NCBI GenBank assembly: GCA_036381035.1
Contig: DASVDQ010000003.1
Coordinates: 1 to 60,801 of the forward strand
Direction: 5' to 3'
Length of the DNA stretch: 60,801 nucleotides
DNA from: Trueperaceae bacterium
GTDB taxonomy: Bacteria > Deinococcota > Deinococci > Deinococcales > Trueperaceae
Shown here: one piece after another, positions 48,771-60,359 of the stretch
Position numbering within the stretch: the first letter of the stretch is position 1
How the letters are laid out: the number at the start of each line of letters is the position of its first letter
The notes under the pieces: model-generated
What the model saw: the letters and a program-made list of their open reading frames with translations, nothing else
The model's database searches: none
Told to the model about the DNA's origin: nothing
Translations under genes and position numbers: made by a program

Positions 48771-49706
48771 TCAGCCGGGCTCGGCGGCGGGCCTGGCGCC
48801 GGCGTGACGCCGCCGCGCCGTGGCCGTGACCTCGGCGGCCACGGCGGCGCCCACGAGGAGGATCAGCAGCGCGAGGTAGAGCCACAGGAGCACGGCCAGC
48901 AGGCTCGTGATCACGCCGTAGACGAGGTTGAAGCGCTCGGGGCTGAAGGTCAGGAGCAGCCCGGAGCGGACGACCTGGATGCCCACGGCGGCGACGACGC
49001 CCCCGGACAGCGCGCCCAGCCAGGTGCTGCCCCGCCGCGGCAGGAAGCGGAACGCCAGCGTGAGCCCGGCCGTCGACGTCACGAAGCGGAGGAGGCCGAC
49101 GTCGAGGAGGGGCACGAGCGGTCCGCCGCCGGGGTCGTAGCCGAGGCTGCCGCCGAGGCGCGCCAGGAGCTCCTTCGCCGCCGCGAGCGCCGCGCCGCCG
49201 ACCACCTCCACGGCCACCACGAGCGCCACGCAGGCGACCAGCAGGAAGGAGACCAGCCGCTTGCGCCAGAAGCCGCGCCGCTCGTCGACCTCGAAGACGA
49301 CCTCGAGCGCGTGCTGCAGCGACATGAAGAAGTTCGAGCTGGCCCAGACGAGCACGACGATCGACACGGCGGAGCCGATGAGGGCGCCGCGCCCGAGGTC
49401 GCTGACGACGATGTCGAAGCTGCTGGCCACCAGCGCCTCGGCGTCCACCTGGATCGGCAGCGCCTCGGCCAGCAGGTGCACGAGGGCCTCGCGGTACTGC
49501 GCCAGCAGCTCGGGACGGCGGGAGAGGAAGAGGGCCAGCCAGCCCGCCAGCAGCAGGAGCAGGGGGCCCAGCGAGAAGGCGGCGTAGTAGGCGAGGGAGG
49601 CGGCCAGCATCTGCAGCCGCGACTCCTCGTAGCGGACGTAGACGCGCCGCAGGAAGTCCCAGGCCGAGCGGAGCCACCCCTCGCGCCACGCGCCGGGGCG
49701 GCTCAC
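48771..49706 (-). CDS. yihY: YihY/BrkB family membrane protein
   Basis: 311 residues with about six TM helices. It contains LQMLAASLAYYAAFSLGPLLLLLAGWLALFL and LVWASSNFFMSLQHALEVVFEVDERRGFWRKRLVSFLLV, the characteristic YihY/BrkB core, then an extracellular Gly-rich loop (LGGSLGYDPGGG) and NLVYGVITSLLAVLLWLYLALLILLVGAAVAAE. Annotated historically as ribonuclease BN, without support; real function unknown. GTG at 49706 starts 5 bp after the upstream membrane protein stop. Confidence 0.9.
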   Translation of the reverse strand: MSRPGAWREGWLRSAWDFLRRVYVRYEESRLQMLAASLAYYAAFSLGPLLLLLAGWLALFLSRRPELLAQYREALVHLLAEALPIQVDAEALVASSFDIVVSDLGRGALIGSAVSIVVLVWASSNFFMSLQHALEVVFEVDERRGFWRKRLVSFLLVACVALVVAVEVVGGAALAAAKELLARLGGSLGYDPGGGPLVPLLDVGLLRFVTSTAGLTLAFRFLPRRGSTWLGALSGGVVAAVGIQVVRSGLLLTFSPERFNLVYGVITSLLAVLLWLYLALLILLVGAAVAAEVTATARRRHAGARPAAEPG

Positions 49707-49710
49707 GGCC

Positions 49711-50199
49711 TCAGGTTCTCGTCGCCCTGCGCCGGTCCACCAGCAGCGCCAGCAGCACGCCCGCCACGCCGACGAGGAGGTGCAGCAGCACCCACGTGCG
49801 CTCCGGGACCGACCACGGCAGGCTCACCTCGAACAGCTCCTGGGTGGAGAGCTGCCAGGCCACGAACGCGGGCGCCACGAGCAGCAGCGGCGAGACCGCC
49901 ACGGCCGGCAGGCGCCACGCGAACTCGAGGCCGAGCATCGCCAGCAGGTTGCCGGCCAGCACGATCGGGAGCATCACGAGCCAGTCGCCGGTGCCCTGCA
50001 CCAGGCCCAGCGGCGGGGCGATGAGGGCCGTGAGGTAGGCCGCCGGCATGCCCGCGCCGGCGAACGCCAGGTAGGCGCACAGCGCCACGCCGGCGCTGCG
50101 GAAGACCGTCGGCGCCGGCGCCACGGCGATCACCACGGCCGCCAGGAAGAGGAACAGGCCGATGAACAGGCGCTGGGGCATGGGCGCTGCCCTGATCAC
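49711..50199 (-). CDS. Small integral membrane protein
   Basis: 162 residues with four or five hydrophobic segments (LFIGLFLFLAAVVIAVAPAP, SAGVALCAYLAFAGAGM, LVMLPIVLAGNLLAMLGLEFA, VAVSPLLLVAPAFVAW, VLLHLLVGVAGVLLALL). No family recognised. GTG at 50199 overlaps the stop of an 11-codon leaderless mini-ORF (GTGA at 50199-50196) and has GAGGGAG upstream. A second in-frame ATG is at 50181. It is co-transcribed with yihY. Confidence 0.65.
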   Translation of the reverse strand: MIRAAPMPQRLFIGLFLFLAAVVIAVAPAPTVFRSAGVALCAYLAFAGAGMPAAYLTALIAPPLGLVQGTGDWLVMLPIVLAGNLLAMLGLEFAWRLPAVAVSPLLLVAPAFVAWQLSTQELFEVSLPWSVPERTWVLLHLLVGVAGVLLALLVDRRRATRT

Positions 50200-50231
50200 G
50201 CCGCGGCTCCCTCGGTCCGGCGCCCGGTCAT
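50196..50231 (-). CDS. Leaderless 11-residue mini-ORF upstream of the membrane protein
   Basis: MTGRRTEGAAA, too short to be a folded enzyme. TACGAT (50243-50238, minus strand) lies exactly 6 bases before its ATG at 50231, the same geometry as at 20-odd real starts here, and its TGA overlaps the next GTG as GTGA. Its likely job is to load ribosomes on the mRNA so that the Shine-Dalgarno-less or weakly led downstream gene can be reached by termination-reinitiation. Confidence 0.5.
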   Translation of the reverse strand: MTGRRTEGAAA

Positions 50232-50244
50232 GGCGTCATCGTAC

Positions 50245-53136
<2,892 letters not shown>

Positions 53137-53378
53137 CGCTCCTCCTAGCGGCCCCTGGGGACCGGGGTCGAGCAGTTCGGAAGAAGGACCGCGGCGGCCG
53201 CGGCCGGGCCAGCGGCGCCCATGCGCCACCGTCGCGCCGGTACAGCCGGGCGCTACCGAGGCAACGTGACAGTCTAACAGAGCGGCGCAGGACGCTGGTA
53301 CATTGTTCGGTACTCCCAGGCCGGGCCTGGGGCGCCGGCCGGCCGGCCGGCGCGACTCGACGAGGAGCGGAGGGCCCT

Positions 53379-53732
53379 ATGTACACAGCCAGCATCGACC
53401 GCGAGCCCACCGCCGGAACTGTCGACAACGAGCGCACGCTCGGCCTCTTCGGCCTGATCTTCGGCGTTCTCGGCGGCGGCGCGGTGTTCTTCTTCTGGAC
53501 GATCGGGCGCGTGCAGCTGCACACCCGCAACGGCGGGATCATCAACGAGCTCGGCCTCGAGGGCCTGTGGCTGCACCTCCACAACGCCTACGCCTTCGTC
53601 ATGATCGGCTGCTTCCTGCTCGCCGCCGTCCTCTACTGGGGCCTGCGGCGCTACAAGGAGGCCGCCGGCGTGGCGGCCATTCCCGTGACCGGCGCGGTCC
53701 TCTACTACCTCGCGCTGGTCGCGCTGCGCTGA
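53379..53732 (+). CDS. Small membrane protein, unknown function
   Basis: 117 residues with three TM helices (LGLFGLIFGVLGGGAVFFFWTIG, NAYAFVMIGCFLLAAVLYWGL, VAAIPVTGAVLYYLALVAL) and conserved-looking histidines/aromatics (HTRNGG, LWLHLHNAY) facing one side. I do not recognise the family. GGAGGG precedes ATG by 4 bases; TACATT at 53299-53304 is a possible -10. The UPF0173 hydrolase starts 2 bases after its stop, so the pair is an operon. Confidence 0.65.
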   Translation: MYTASIDREPTAGTVDNERTLGLFGLIFGVLGGGAVFFFWTIGRVQLHTRNGGIINELGLEGLWLHLHNAYAFVMIGCFLLAAVLYWGLRRYKEAAGVAAIPVTGAVLYYLALVALR

Positions 53733-53733
53733 G

Positions 53734-54414
53734 GTGCGGGTCACCTACCTGGGCCACGCAGCCGTCCACATAGAGACCTCCGGGGGCGACGTCCTCATCG
53801 ACCCCTTCCTCTCGGGCAACCCGCGCGCGGGCGCCCGCCCCGAGGAGGTCACGACTGAACTCGTGGTCCTCACCCACGCCCACGGCGACCACTGGGGCGA
53901 CACCGAGGCCATCGCGAAGCGCACGGGCGCCACCGTGGTCGGCAGCGCCGAGCTGGCCACCTACGCCAGGAAGCGCGGCCTGAAGGCGCACGGCATGAAC
54001 GTGGGCGGCAAGCACGCCTTCCCGCAGGGCACGGTCCGCTACACGCCCGCGCTGCACTCGAACTCGCTGCCGGACGGCACCTACGCCGGCATGCCCATGG
54101 GCGTGGTCATCGAGGCCGACGGCGTGAAGGTCTACCACGCCGGTGACACCGCCTACTTCTCCGACATGACGCGGATCGGCGCCCTGGGCATCGACCTCGC
54201 CCTGCTGCCCATCGGCGACAACTTCACGATGGGCCCGGAGGACGCCATCGACGCCGTGAAGGCGATCGCCCCCAAGGTCGTCGTGCCCATCCACTACAAG
54301 ACGTTCCCGGTGCTGCTGCAGGACGCCAGCTCGTTCGCCGAGGCCGTGAGGACCGGCACGAGCGCGACCTGCCTGGTGCTGGAGCCGGGCGAGAGCACCG
54401 AGGTCGTGCCCTGA
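53734..54414 (+). CDS. UPF0173 metallo-beta-lactamase-fold hydrolase
   Basis: 226 residues. The MBL metal motif THAHGDHWGD (H-x-H-x-D-H), VYHAGDTAYFSD (metal His/Asp) and the late PIHYKTFP are in the order of the UPF0173 family (YtkL-like), which begins MRVTYLGHAAV. The physiological substrate is unknown. GTG at 53734 lies 2 bases after the upstream stop. Confidence 0.92.
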   Translation: MRVTYLGHAAVHIETSGGDVLIDPFLSGNPRAGARPEEVTTELVVLTHAHGDHWGDTEAIAKRTGATVVGSAELATYARKRGLKAHGMNVGGKHAFPQGTVRYTPALHSNSLPDGTYAGMPMGVVIEADGVKVYHAGDTAYFSDMTRIGALGIDLALLPIGDNFTMGPEDAIDAVKAIAPKVVVPIHYKTFPVLLQDASSFAEAVRTGTSATCLVLEPGESTEVVP

Positions 54415-54580
54415 GGGCCGGGGCGTCGGCCGGTGGCGACGCGCCGCCGCGTCCCTGGCCCGCGACCACCACCGGTCGGTGAGGTCCGCGAGGCCGTAAT
54501 ACACTAGCCGCAGCGTCCGAAGAGGGTGCGCCGTCGGCGCCGCTGGGATGGGGCGGCGCGGGCGGTCGTCGGGAGGGCCA

Positions 54581-55570
54581 TTGCGATCAGGTTCTGAGGC
54601 TCCGGCGTCCGTGCCGGCCGGCTACACCACCGTGCACAAGCTCGGCTCTGGCCAGACCTCCCACGTCTACCTGGCCAAGCACCGCGTGTTCGGCGACGTG
54701 GCCCTCAAGCTGCCGCGCGCCGAGCTCCGCCACGAGCCCGTGCTGAGGCGGATGTTCGAGAACGAGGTCTCGATCACCGTCAAGCTGGCGCACCCGATGA
54801 TCGTCGCGGCCTACGACGGCTACCCGACGGGCGAGGGCGCCTTCCTCGCGCTCGAGTACTGCGCGGGCGGCACGCTCGACCTGTTGCTGCTCGAGAAGGG
54901 CAAGCTGCCGCTGGAGCAGGCCTACAGGCTCGTGCTCGACGTCGCGCAGGGCCTGGCCCACACGCACGAGCGCTCCGTGCTGCACCGCGACGTCAAGCCG
55001 GCGAACGTGTTCCTCACGGGCGAGGGCCGCGCGAAGCTCGGCGACTTCGGCACCGGCATCTTCATGGGCGAGGAGAGCGACGAGCGCGTCGGCACCGCCT
55101 TCTACATGGCGCCCGAGGTCTTCGAGGGCAAGGCGGCCGGCGTGCGCTCCGACATCTACTCCCTCGGCGTGCTGGCGTACGAGGTCGTGGCCGGCACGCG
55201 GCCGTTCATCGCCGACAGCTACGAGGCGCTCATGGTCGCGCACCACACGGGCGTGCCCAAGGACCTCATGTCCTACCGCCCCGACCTCGACCCGCGCATC
55301 AAGCGCATCGTCGCCAAGGCCATGTCCCGCGACCCCGAGAAGCGCTACGCCTCCGCCCGCGAGTTCGTGCAGGCGTGGGCGGGCGTCGTGGGCCTCGAGG
55401 TCGAGACCCGCGAGACGGCCCAGCAGCCCGTGACGGGGCGCGCCAGCAGGCAGCGGCGCGACCCCGGCGTCGGCGAGGGCGAGCGGCAGGAGGATCGTGG
55501 GCGCGAGCGCGAGGAGCGCGCGCCGCGCCGCGGCGGTTTCCTCGGCTGGCTGCGCCGGAACCGCGGCTGA
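54581..55570 (+). CDS. Hanks-type serine/threonine protein kinase
   Basis: 329 residues from TTG at 54581, preferred for its GGGAGGG Shine-Dalgarno; an ATG at 54548 is in frame. The kinase domain is complete: glycine loop LGSGQTSHVYLAK, catalytic lysine ALK (about K43), HRDVKPAN (135-142), DFGTG (155-159, DFG then T where A or L is usual), APE (177-179). The C-terminal 60 residues are a basic, disordered tail ending FLGWLRRNRG; there is no PASTA or TM segment. A cytosolic signalling kinase; targets unknown. TACACT at 54500-54505 may be its -10. It lies just upstream of the suf operon. Confidence 0.92.
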   Translation: MRSGSEAPASVPAGYTTVHKLGSGQTSHVYLAKHRVFGDVALKLPRAELRHEPVLRRMFENEVSITVKLAHPMIVAAYDGYPTGEGAFLALEYCAGGTLDLLLLEKGKLPLEQAYRLVLDVAQGLAHTHERSVLHRDVKPANVFLTGEGRAKLGDFGTGIFMGEESDERVGTAFYMAPEVFEGKAAGVRSDIYSLGVLAYEVVAGTRPFIADSYEALMVAHHTGVPKDLMSYRPDLDPRIKRIVAKAMSRDPEKRYASAREFVQAWAGVVGLEVETRETAQQPVTGRASRQRRDPGVGEGERQEDRGREREERAPRRGGFLGWLRRNRG

Positions 55571-55639
55571 CGGTCGGGCGCGCTAGGCTGCCGGCGACGC
55601 CCGGCTTCCCGAGCGAACCACTCAGGATTCCAGGCGGGC

Positions 55640-55645
55640 TATACT
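55640..55645 (+). promoter_or_regulatory. suf operon -10 box
   Basis: TATACT, about 73 bp before the sufC GTG. No -35 of TTGACA type stands 17-18 bp upstream, so activator help is possible. No Fur- or IscR-type operator recognised. Confidence 0.45.
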
Positions 55646-55717
55646 CAAATCGGAACGAGTCCTAGTTACGGCCGGCAGTGGCCGTGGACCTGTGAAGACC
55701 CCTGGCGAGGTGCTGCT

Positions 55718-56491
55718 GTGAACGACAAGACGCTGGAGATCCGTGACCTCCGTGCCCGCATCGTGGGCGGCGAGGAGATCCTGAGGGGCGTGGACCTCGT
55801 CGTCCCGCGCGGCGAGGTGCACGCGCTGATGGGCCCGAACGGCTCGGGCAAGTCGACGCTCGCGAAGATCGTCGCCGGCGACCCGCAGTACGAGGTGACG
55901 GGCGGCGACATCCTCCTCGAGGGCCAGTCGATCCTCGAGCTCGAGCCCGACGAGCGGGCCCGCGCCGGCCTCTACCTCGCCTTCCAGTACCCGGTGGAGG
56001 TGCCGGGGGTCTCGATCGCGAACTTCCTGCGCCTGGCGCTGAACGCGCGGCGCGAGGAGGGCGACGAGATCGGCGTCATGGAGTTCTACGGCAAGCTCCA
56101 GAAGGCCGTGAAGACCCTGAACTGGGACGAGTCGATCCTCGAGCGCAACCTGCACGAGGGCTTCTCGGGCGGCGAGAAGAAGCGCTCCGAGATCCTGCAG
56201 CTCCTGGTGCTCGAGCCCCGGTACGCGATCCTCGACGAGACCGACTCCGGCCTCGACGTCGACGCGCTGAAGGTCGTGGCGCAGGGCGTGAACGCCGCCC
56301 GCGGGCCCGGCTTCGGCTGCCTGCTCATCACCCACTACCAGCGGCTGCTGAACTACATCGTGCCGGACAGGGTGCACGTGATGGTCGCCGGCCGCGTCAT
56401 CACCACTGGCCCGAAGGAGCTCGCGATCGAGCTCGACCAGAAGGGCTACGACTGGGTGCGCGAGACGTACCAGCCGGCGGCAGCCCAGTGA
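55718..56491 (+). CDS. sufC: SUF system ATPase SufC
   Basis: 257 residues. Walker A GPNGSGKST (39-47), ABC signature FSGGEKKRSEILQ, Walker B YAILDETDSGLDVDALKVVAQGVN and the H-loop LLITHYQRLLNYI. These are SufC-specific (E-K-K-R-x-E and DETDSGLD). It is the ATPase of the SufBC2D scaffold that builds Fe-S clusters. GTG at 55718 with GAGGTG upstream. First of sufC-sufB-sufD; no sufS or sufU follows in the window, but a Rieske protein does. Confidence 0.97.
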   Translation: MNDKTLEIRDLRARIVGGEEILRGVDLVVPRGEVHALMGPNGSGKSTLAKIVAGDPQYEVTGGDILLEGQSILELEPDERARAGLYLAFQYPVEVPGVSIANFLRLALNARREEGDEIGVMEFYGKLQKAVKTLNWDESILERNLHEGFSGGEKKRSEILQLLVLEPRYAILDETDSGLDVDALKVVAQGVNAARGPGFGCLLITHYQRLLNYIVPDRVHVMVAGRVITTGPKELAIELDQKGYDWVRETYQPAAAQ

Positions 56492-56537
56492 CACCAGCCA
56501 CCACCGCGCCCAGCGCGCGCCAGCCCTGGAGGGCAGC

Positions 56538-57971
56538 ATGTCTGAGCTGAACTCTGTGCACCCCGACGCGGCCAAGCTCGAGGGGATGCAGCACACGAAG
56601 CAGTACGACTTCCGCCTGCCGGAGGACTACTACTACAAGTCCGGCAAGGGCCTCACCAAGGAGGTCGTCGAGAAGATCAGCTACATGAAGGGCGAGCCGG
56701 AGTGGATGCTGAAGTTCCGGCTGCGCGCCCTCGAGATCGCCGAGAAGAAGGGCCGCCCCAAGTGGGGCCCCGACCTCAGCGGCCTGAACTTCGACGACAT
56801 CTACTTCTACGTGCGCCCCAACGAGAAGCAGGGGACCGTGGACTCCTGGGACGAGATCCCCGAGGAGGTCAGGAAGACCTACCAGCGCCTCGGCGTGCCG
56901 GAGGCCGAGCAGCGCGCGCTGGCCGGCGTCGGCGCCCAGTACGAGTCCGAGATGGTCTACCACAAGCTCAAGGAGGAGTGGGAGCGGCTCGGCGTCATCT
57001 TCCTCGACACCGACACCGGCCTGAAGGAGTACCCCGAGCTGTTCAAGGAGTACTTCGCGACCGTCATCCCGCCGGAGGACAACTACTTCGCGGCCGTGAA
57101 CTCGGCCGTGTGGTCGGGCGGCTCGTTCGTCTACGTGCCCGAGGGCGTCGAGGTGGCCGTGCCCCTGCAGGCCTACTTCCTCCTCAACGCTCAGAACATC
57201 GGCCAGTTCGAGAGGACGCTGATCATCGGCGCGCCCGGCTCCAAGTTCCACTACATCGAGGGCTGCACGGCGCCGGCCTACACCTCGCACTCGTTCCACT
57301 CCGGCGTGATCGAGATCGTCTGCCAGGAGGGCTCGCAGGTCCGCTACTCGACGATCCAGAACTGGTCGCACAACGTCTACAACCTCGTCACCCAGCGCGC
57401 GCTCGTCCACAAGGACGCCTCGATGGGCTGGCTCGACGGCAACCTCGGCTCGAAGACGACGATGAAGTACCCGAGCTGCTACCTGATCGAGGACGGCGCG
57501 CACGGCGAGGTCCTCTCGATCGCGTTCGCGACCGACGGCCAGCACCAGGACGCCGGCTCGAAGATGATCCACGCCGCGCCCCACACGACGTCGTCGGTCG
57601 TCAGCAAGTCGATCTCGAAGGGCACGGGCAGGGCCAGCTACCGCGGCCTCGTGCAGATCCACGAGGGAGCCGAGTACGCGCGCTCGAACGTCGAGTGCGA
57701 CGCGCTGCTCCTCGACGAGCAGGCGCGCACCGACACCTACCCCTACATCGAGATCAACGAGAAGTCGGCGCACGTCGGCCACGAGGCGACCGTCTCGAAG
57801 CTCGACGAGGAGCAGATCTTCTACCTCCAGACCCGCGGGCTGAAGGAGGACGAGGCGATGGCGCTCATCGTCCGCGGCTTCCTCGACCCCGTGGCGAAGG
57901 AGCTGCCGCTCGAGTACGCCGTGGAGCTGAACCGCCTCATCGAGCTCGAGATGGAAGGGAGCGTCGGCTGA
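56538..57971 (+). CDS. sufB: Fe-S cluster assembly scaffold SufB
   Basis: 477 residues, the usual SufB length. Motifs: PKWGPDLSGLNFDDIYFYVRP, VWSGGSFVYVPEGVEVAVPLQAYFL, YIEGCTAPAYTSHSFHSGVIEIV, the right-handed beta-helix core (RYSTIQNWSHNVYNLVTQRA) and the C-terminal HVGHEATVSKLDEEQIFYLQTRGL with conserved Glu/His. The Cys in EGCTAP is among the cluster-assembly residues. Shine-Dalgarno GGAGGGCAG before ATG. sufD begins one base after its stop. Confidence 0.97.
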   Translation: MSELNSVHPDAAKLEGMQHTKQYDFRLPEDYYYKSGKGLTKEVVEKISYMKGEPEWMLKFRLRALEIAEKKGRPKWGPDLSGLNFDDIYFYVRPNEKQGTVDSWDEIPEEVRKTYQRLGVPEAEQRALAGVGAQYESEMVYHKLKEEWERLGVIFLDTDTGLKEYPELFKEYFATVIPPEDNYFAAVNSAVWSGGSFVYVPEGVEVAVPLQAYFLLNAQNIGQFERTLIIGAPGSKFHYIEGCTAPAYTSHSFHSGVIEIVCQEGSQVRYSTIQNWSHNVYNLVTQRALVHKDASMGWLDGNLGSKTTMKYPSCYLIEDGAHGEVLSIAFATDGQHQDAGSKMIHAAPHTTSSVVSKSISKGTGRASYRGLVQIHEGAEYARSNVECDALLLDEQARTDTYPYIEINEKSAHVGHEATVSKLDEEQIFYLQTRGLKEDEAMALIVRGFLDPVAKELPLEYAVELNRLIELEMEGSVG

Positions 57972-57972
57972 G

Positions 57973-59295
57973 GTGGCCGAGCTGACCGACAACCCGGCCG
58001 TCGCCGCGCCGGCGGTGGACGCGCTGGTCGCGTCGCGCGGCGAGCCCGACTGGCTCGCCGGCGAGCGCCGGGCGGCACTGAAGACGTTCGAGGCCACGCC
58101 CTGGCCGGGGCCGCGCGACGAGCTGTGGCGCTACACCCAGCTGGAGCGCTTCGCGGTCACGGGGCTCGACCTGGTGCCGGGCCCGCGGACCGAGGACGTG
58201 TCGGAGCGCATCGAGAGGCGCATCCGCGACTCCGACGCCGAGGGCGTGCTGGTCGTGAAGAACGGGCTGCCGGTGCGACGCGAGGCGCGGCTGCGCGAGG
58301 CCGGCGTCGTCTTCACCGACCTCGCCACCGCGCTGCGCGAGCACGAGGACCTCGTCAGGCAGCACCTCTACACGGCCGTCAACGCGCCCATGACGAAGTT
58401 CACGGCGCTGAACTCGGCGCTGTGGACGGGCGGCACGTTCGTCTACGTGCCGAAGGACGTCGAGGTCGAGCTGCCGCTCGGCACGTTCACGACGGCCGAC
58501 AGGGGCGGCCTCGGCGCCGGGCGCACGCTGATCGTCGTGGACGTGAACGCCAAGGCCACCTTCATCGACGAGTTCACGTCGGACCCGCTGCCGGGACGGC
58601 TGTTCCACGACCACGCCACCGAGATCGTCCTCAAGGACGGCGCGAAGCTCCGGTACGTGAGCCTGCAGAACTGGAGCCGCGAGGTCGCGCACGTGCACAA
58701 GCAGCGCGCGTTCGTGGGCCGTGACGCCCGCCTCGAGTCGCTCACGGTGAGCCTCGGCGGCGACGCCGCGCGCGTCGAGATCGAGTCCGAGCTGGGCGGC
58801 CCCGGCGCCGAGAGCGAGATGCTCGGCCTCTACTTCGCCGACGAGGGCCAGCACTTCAACCAGTACACGGTGCAGCACCACTCGGCGCCGCGCGCGTTCT
58901 CCGACGTGCTGTTCAAGGGCGCCGTGCGCGACGCCAGCACCGCCGTCTACTCTGGCATCATCGTCGTCGACCCCGGCGCGCAGAAGACCGACGCCTACCA
59001 GACGAACCGCAACCTGCTCCTCGACCGCGACTCCGAGGCCGTCTCGATACCGCAGCTCGAGATCGCCGCGAACGACGTGAAGTGCTCCCACGGCTCGACG
59101 ACGGGGCCGGTGCCGGACGACCAGCGCTTCTACCTGATGAGCCGCGGCCTGCGGCCGGAGGTGGCCGAGCACGTGCTCGTCACCGGCTTCCTCCACGAGG
59201 TCATGAGCCGCGTCACGCTGCCCAAGGTCGCCGAGTACGTCGAGCGCGTCGTCCAGGCCAAGCTGGGCGTGCCGGGAGTCAGAGAGAAGCTGTGA
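57973..59295 (+). CDS. sufD: Fe-S cluster assembly protein SufD
   Basis: 440 residues. Paralogue of SufB with the same beta-helix core: SALWTGGTFVYVPKDVEVELPL, GAKLRYVSLQNWSREVAHVHKQRA, YFADEGQHFNQYTVQHHSAPRAFSDVLFKGAVRDASTAVYSG, CSHGSTTGPVPDDQRFYLMSRGL (cysteine and histidine of the assembly site). It forms the SufBCD complex. GTG at 57973 lies one base after the sufB stop, so initiation is coupled. Confidence 0.96.
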   Translation: MAELTDNPAVAAPAVDALVASRGEPDWLAGERRAALKTFEATPWPGPRDELWRYTQLERFAVTGLDLVPGPRTEDVSERIERRIRDSDAEGVLVVKNGLPVRREARLREAGVVFTDLATALREHEDLVRQHLYTAVNAPMTKFTALNSALWTGGTFVYVPKDVEVELPLGTFTTADRGGLGAGRTLIVVDVNAKATFIDEFTSDPLPGRLFHDHATEIVLKDGAKLRYVSLQNWSREVAHVHKQRAFVGRDARLESLTVSLGGDAARVEIESELGGPGAESEMLGLYFADEGQHFNQYTVQHHSAPRAFSDVLFKGAVRDASTAVYSGIIVVDPGAQKTDAYQTNRNLLLDRDSEAVSIPQLEIAANDVKCSHGSTTGPVPDDQRFYLMSRGLRPEVAEHVLVTGFLHEVMSRVTLPKVAEYVERVVQAKLGVPGVREKL

Positions 59296-59362
59296 GCCGC
59301 GCTAGGTCGCACGCCGGCCGGGACGTCGCGGGGGGCCGGCCGGCCACGTGGGCGAGGCGGTC

Positions 59363-59728
59363 GTGACCGACACCGGCCAGGCTCCGGGACCGGCGGTCGC
59401 GGCGCGCGAGGCGGGCGAGGGCCTGTTCGACCTCGGTCCCGCCGCGTCGTTCGCCGACGAGAGCATCACGCGGGTCGTCGCCGGCGGCCAGGAGCTGGTG
59501 CTGATCCGCCACGAGGGCGAGTTCTTCGCCCTGCCCGACCAGTGCACGCACCAGCGCTACCCGCTGCACGACGGCGAGCTGATCCCCGGCAAGATCAGGT
59601 GCGTCCACCACGGCGCGACCTTCGACTTGCACAGCGGCAGGCCCACCCTGCCGGCGGTCAAGAAGATCCGGCTCTTCCAGGCGTTCGAGCGCGAGGGGCG
59701 GGTGTACGTGAGCCTGCAGGAGAGGTGA
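59363..59728 (+). CDS. Rieske [2Fe-2S] ferredoxin-like protein
   Basis: 121 residues from GTG at 59363, preferred because GAGG stands 5 bases upstream; GTG at 59348 is an alternative. Cluster ligands: C61-T-H63 in QCTHQRYPLHDG and C80-V-H-H83 in RCVHHGATFDLHSG, the C-x-H...C-x2-H Rieske pattern. There is no TM segment, so it is a soluble ferredoxin-type electron carrier or regulatory module, like those often found beside suf genes. Its partner oxygenase or reductase is not visible. Confidence 0.9.
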   Translation: MTDTGQAPGPAVAAREAGEGLFDLGPAASFADESITRVVAGGQELVLIRHEGEFFALPDQCTHQRYPLHDGELIPGKIRCVHHGATFDLHSGRPTLPAVKKIRLFQAFEREGRVYVSLQER

Positions 59729-59796
59729 CGCCGACCGCTCGGTCGGGCCCCCTGCCCCCGGCTGTCCGGACGGGGCCGTGCTAGAGTCGCAGCGCC

Positions 59797-60330
59797 GTGA
59801 AGATGGACTCTTCGGCCCTGAGGGAGCTGCAGGCCCCGCTGAAGCAGCGGTACAGGGAGGACCCGGAGGCCGCCCTGGTGACGCTCCGGGCTGAGGGCAG
59901 CCTGTCCGAGGGCATCGCCTGCAGCGTGCAGACCGGGCGCGCGCTGGTCGAGGCCGGCCTCCACCCCGCCACCGGCGGCGACGGCTTCCTCGCCTGCTCG
60001 GGCGACATGCTGCTGGAGGCGCTGGTGGCCTGCGCCGGCGTGACGCTCAGGTCCGTGGCGACGGCCATGGACGTGGAGGTCGTGTCCGGCAAGGTGACCG
60101 CCGAGGGACGCCTCGACTTCCGCGGCACCCTCGCCGTAGACAAGCAGGCACCCGTGGGCTTCGTCGACATCGGCCTGAGCTTCGCGATCGACTCTCCCGC
60201 ACCTGACGAGAAGCTCGCCAAGCTCGTCGAGCTCACCGAGCGCTACTGCGTCGTCTACCAGACCCTTAGCGGCGGTGTGCCGCTGACCGTGAGCTACGAG
60301 CGCGTGGGCGGCGGCGAGGCGGGCCGCTAG
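59797..60330 (+). CDS. OsmC family protein (third copy)
   Basis: 177 residues, longer than classic OsmC because of an N-terminal arm (LRELQAPLKQRYREDPEAALVTLRAEGSLSEGIACSVQTGR). Redox cysteines are at C79 (EALVACAGVTL) and about C150 (TERYCVVYQTL), the OsmC/YhfA-like spacing. Peroxide or thiol-related function is likely; the true substrate is unknown. GTG at 59797 is 9 bases after TAGAGT (59782-59787); an ATG two codons downstream (59803) is also possible. Distinct subfamily from the copies at 998 and 9376. Confidence 0.88.
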   Translation: MKMDSSALRELQAPLKQRYREDPEAALVTLRAEGSLSEGIACSVQTGRALVEAGLHPATGGDGFLACSGDMLLEALVACAGVTLRSVATAMDVEVVSGKVTAEGRLDFRGTLAVDKQAPVGFVDIGLSFAIDSPAPDEKLAKLVELTERYCVVYQTLSGGVPLTVSYERVGGGEAGR

Positions 60331-60359
60331 GGTCGCCGGCGCCGGCGGTGGAGATGCCC

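Noticed and set aside
53137-53378. Radiation/desiccation response motif (DdrO operator) upstream of uvrA
   Set aside because: No palindrome of the TTATG...CATAA type seen by eye in the 242-bp gap; only a possible -10 TAGACT on each account.
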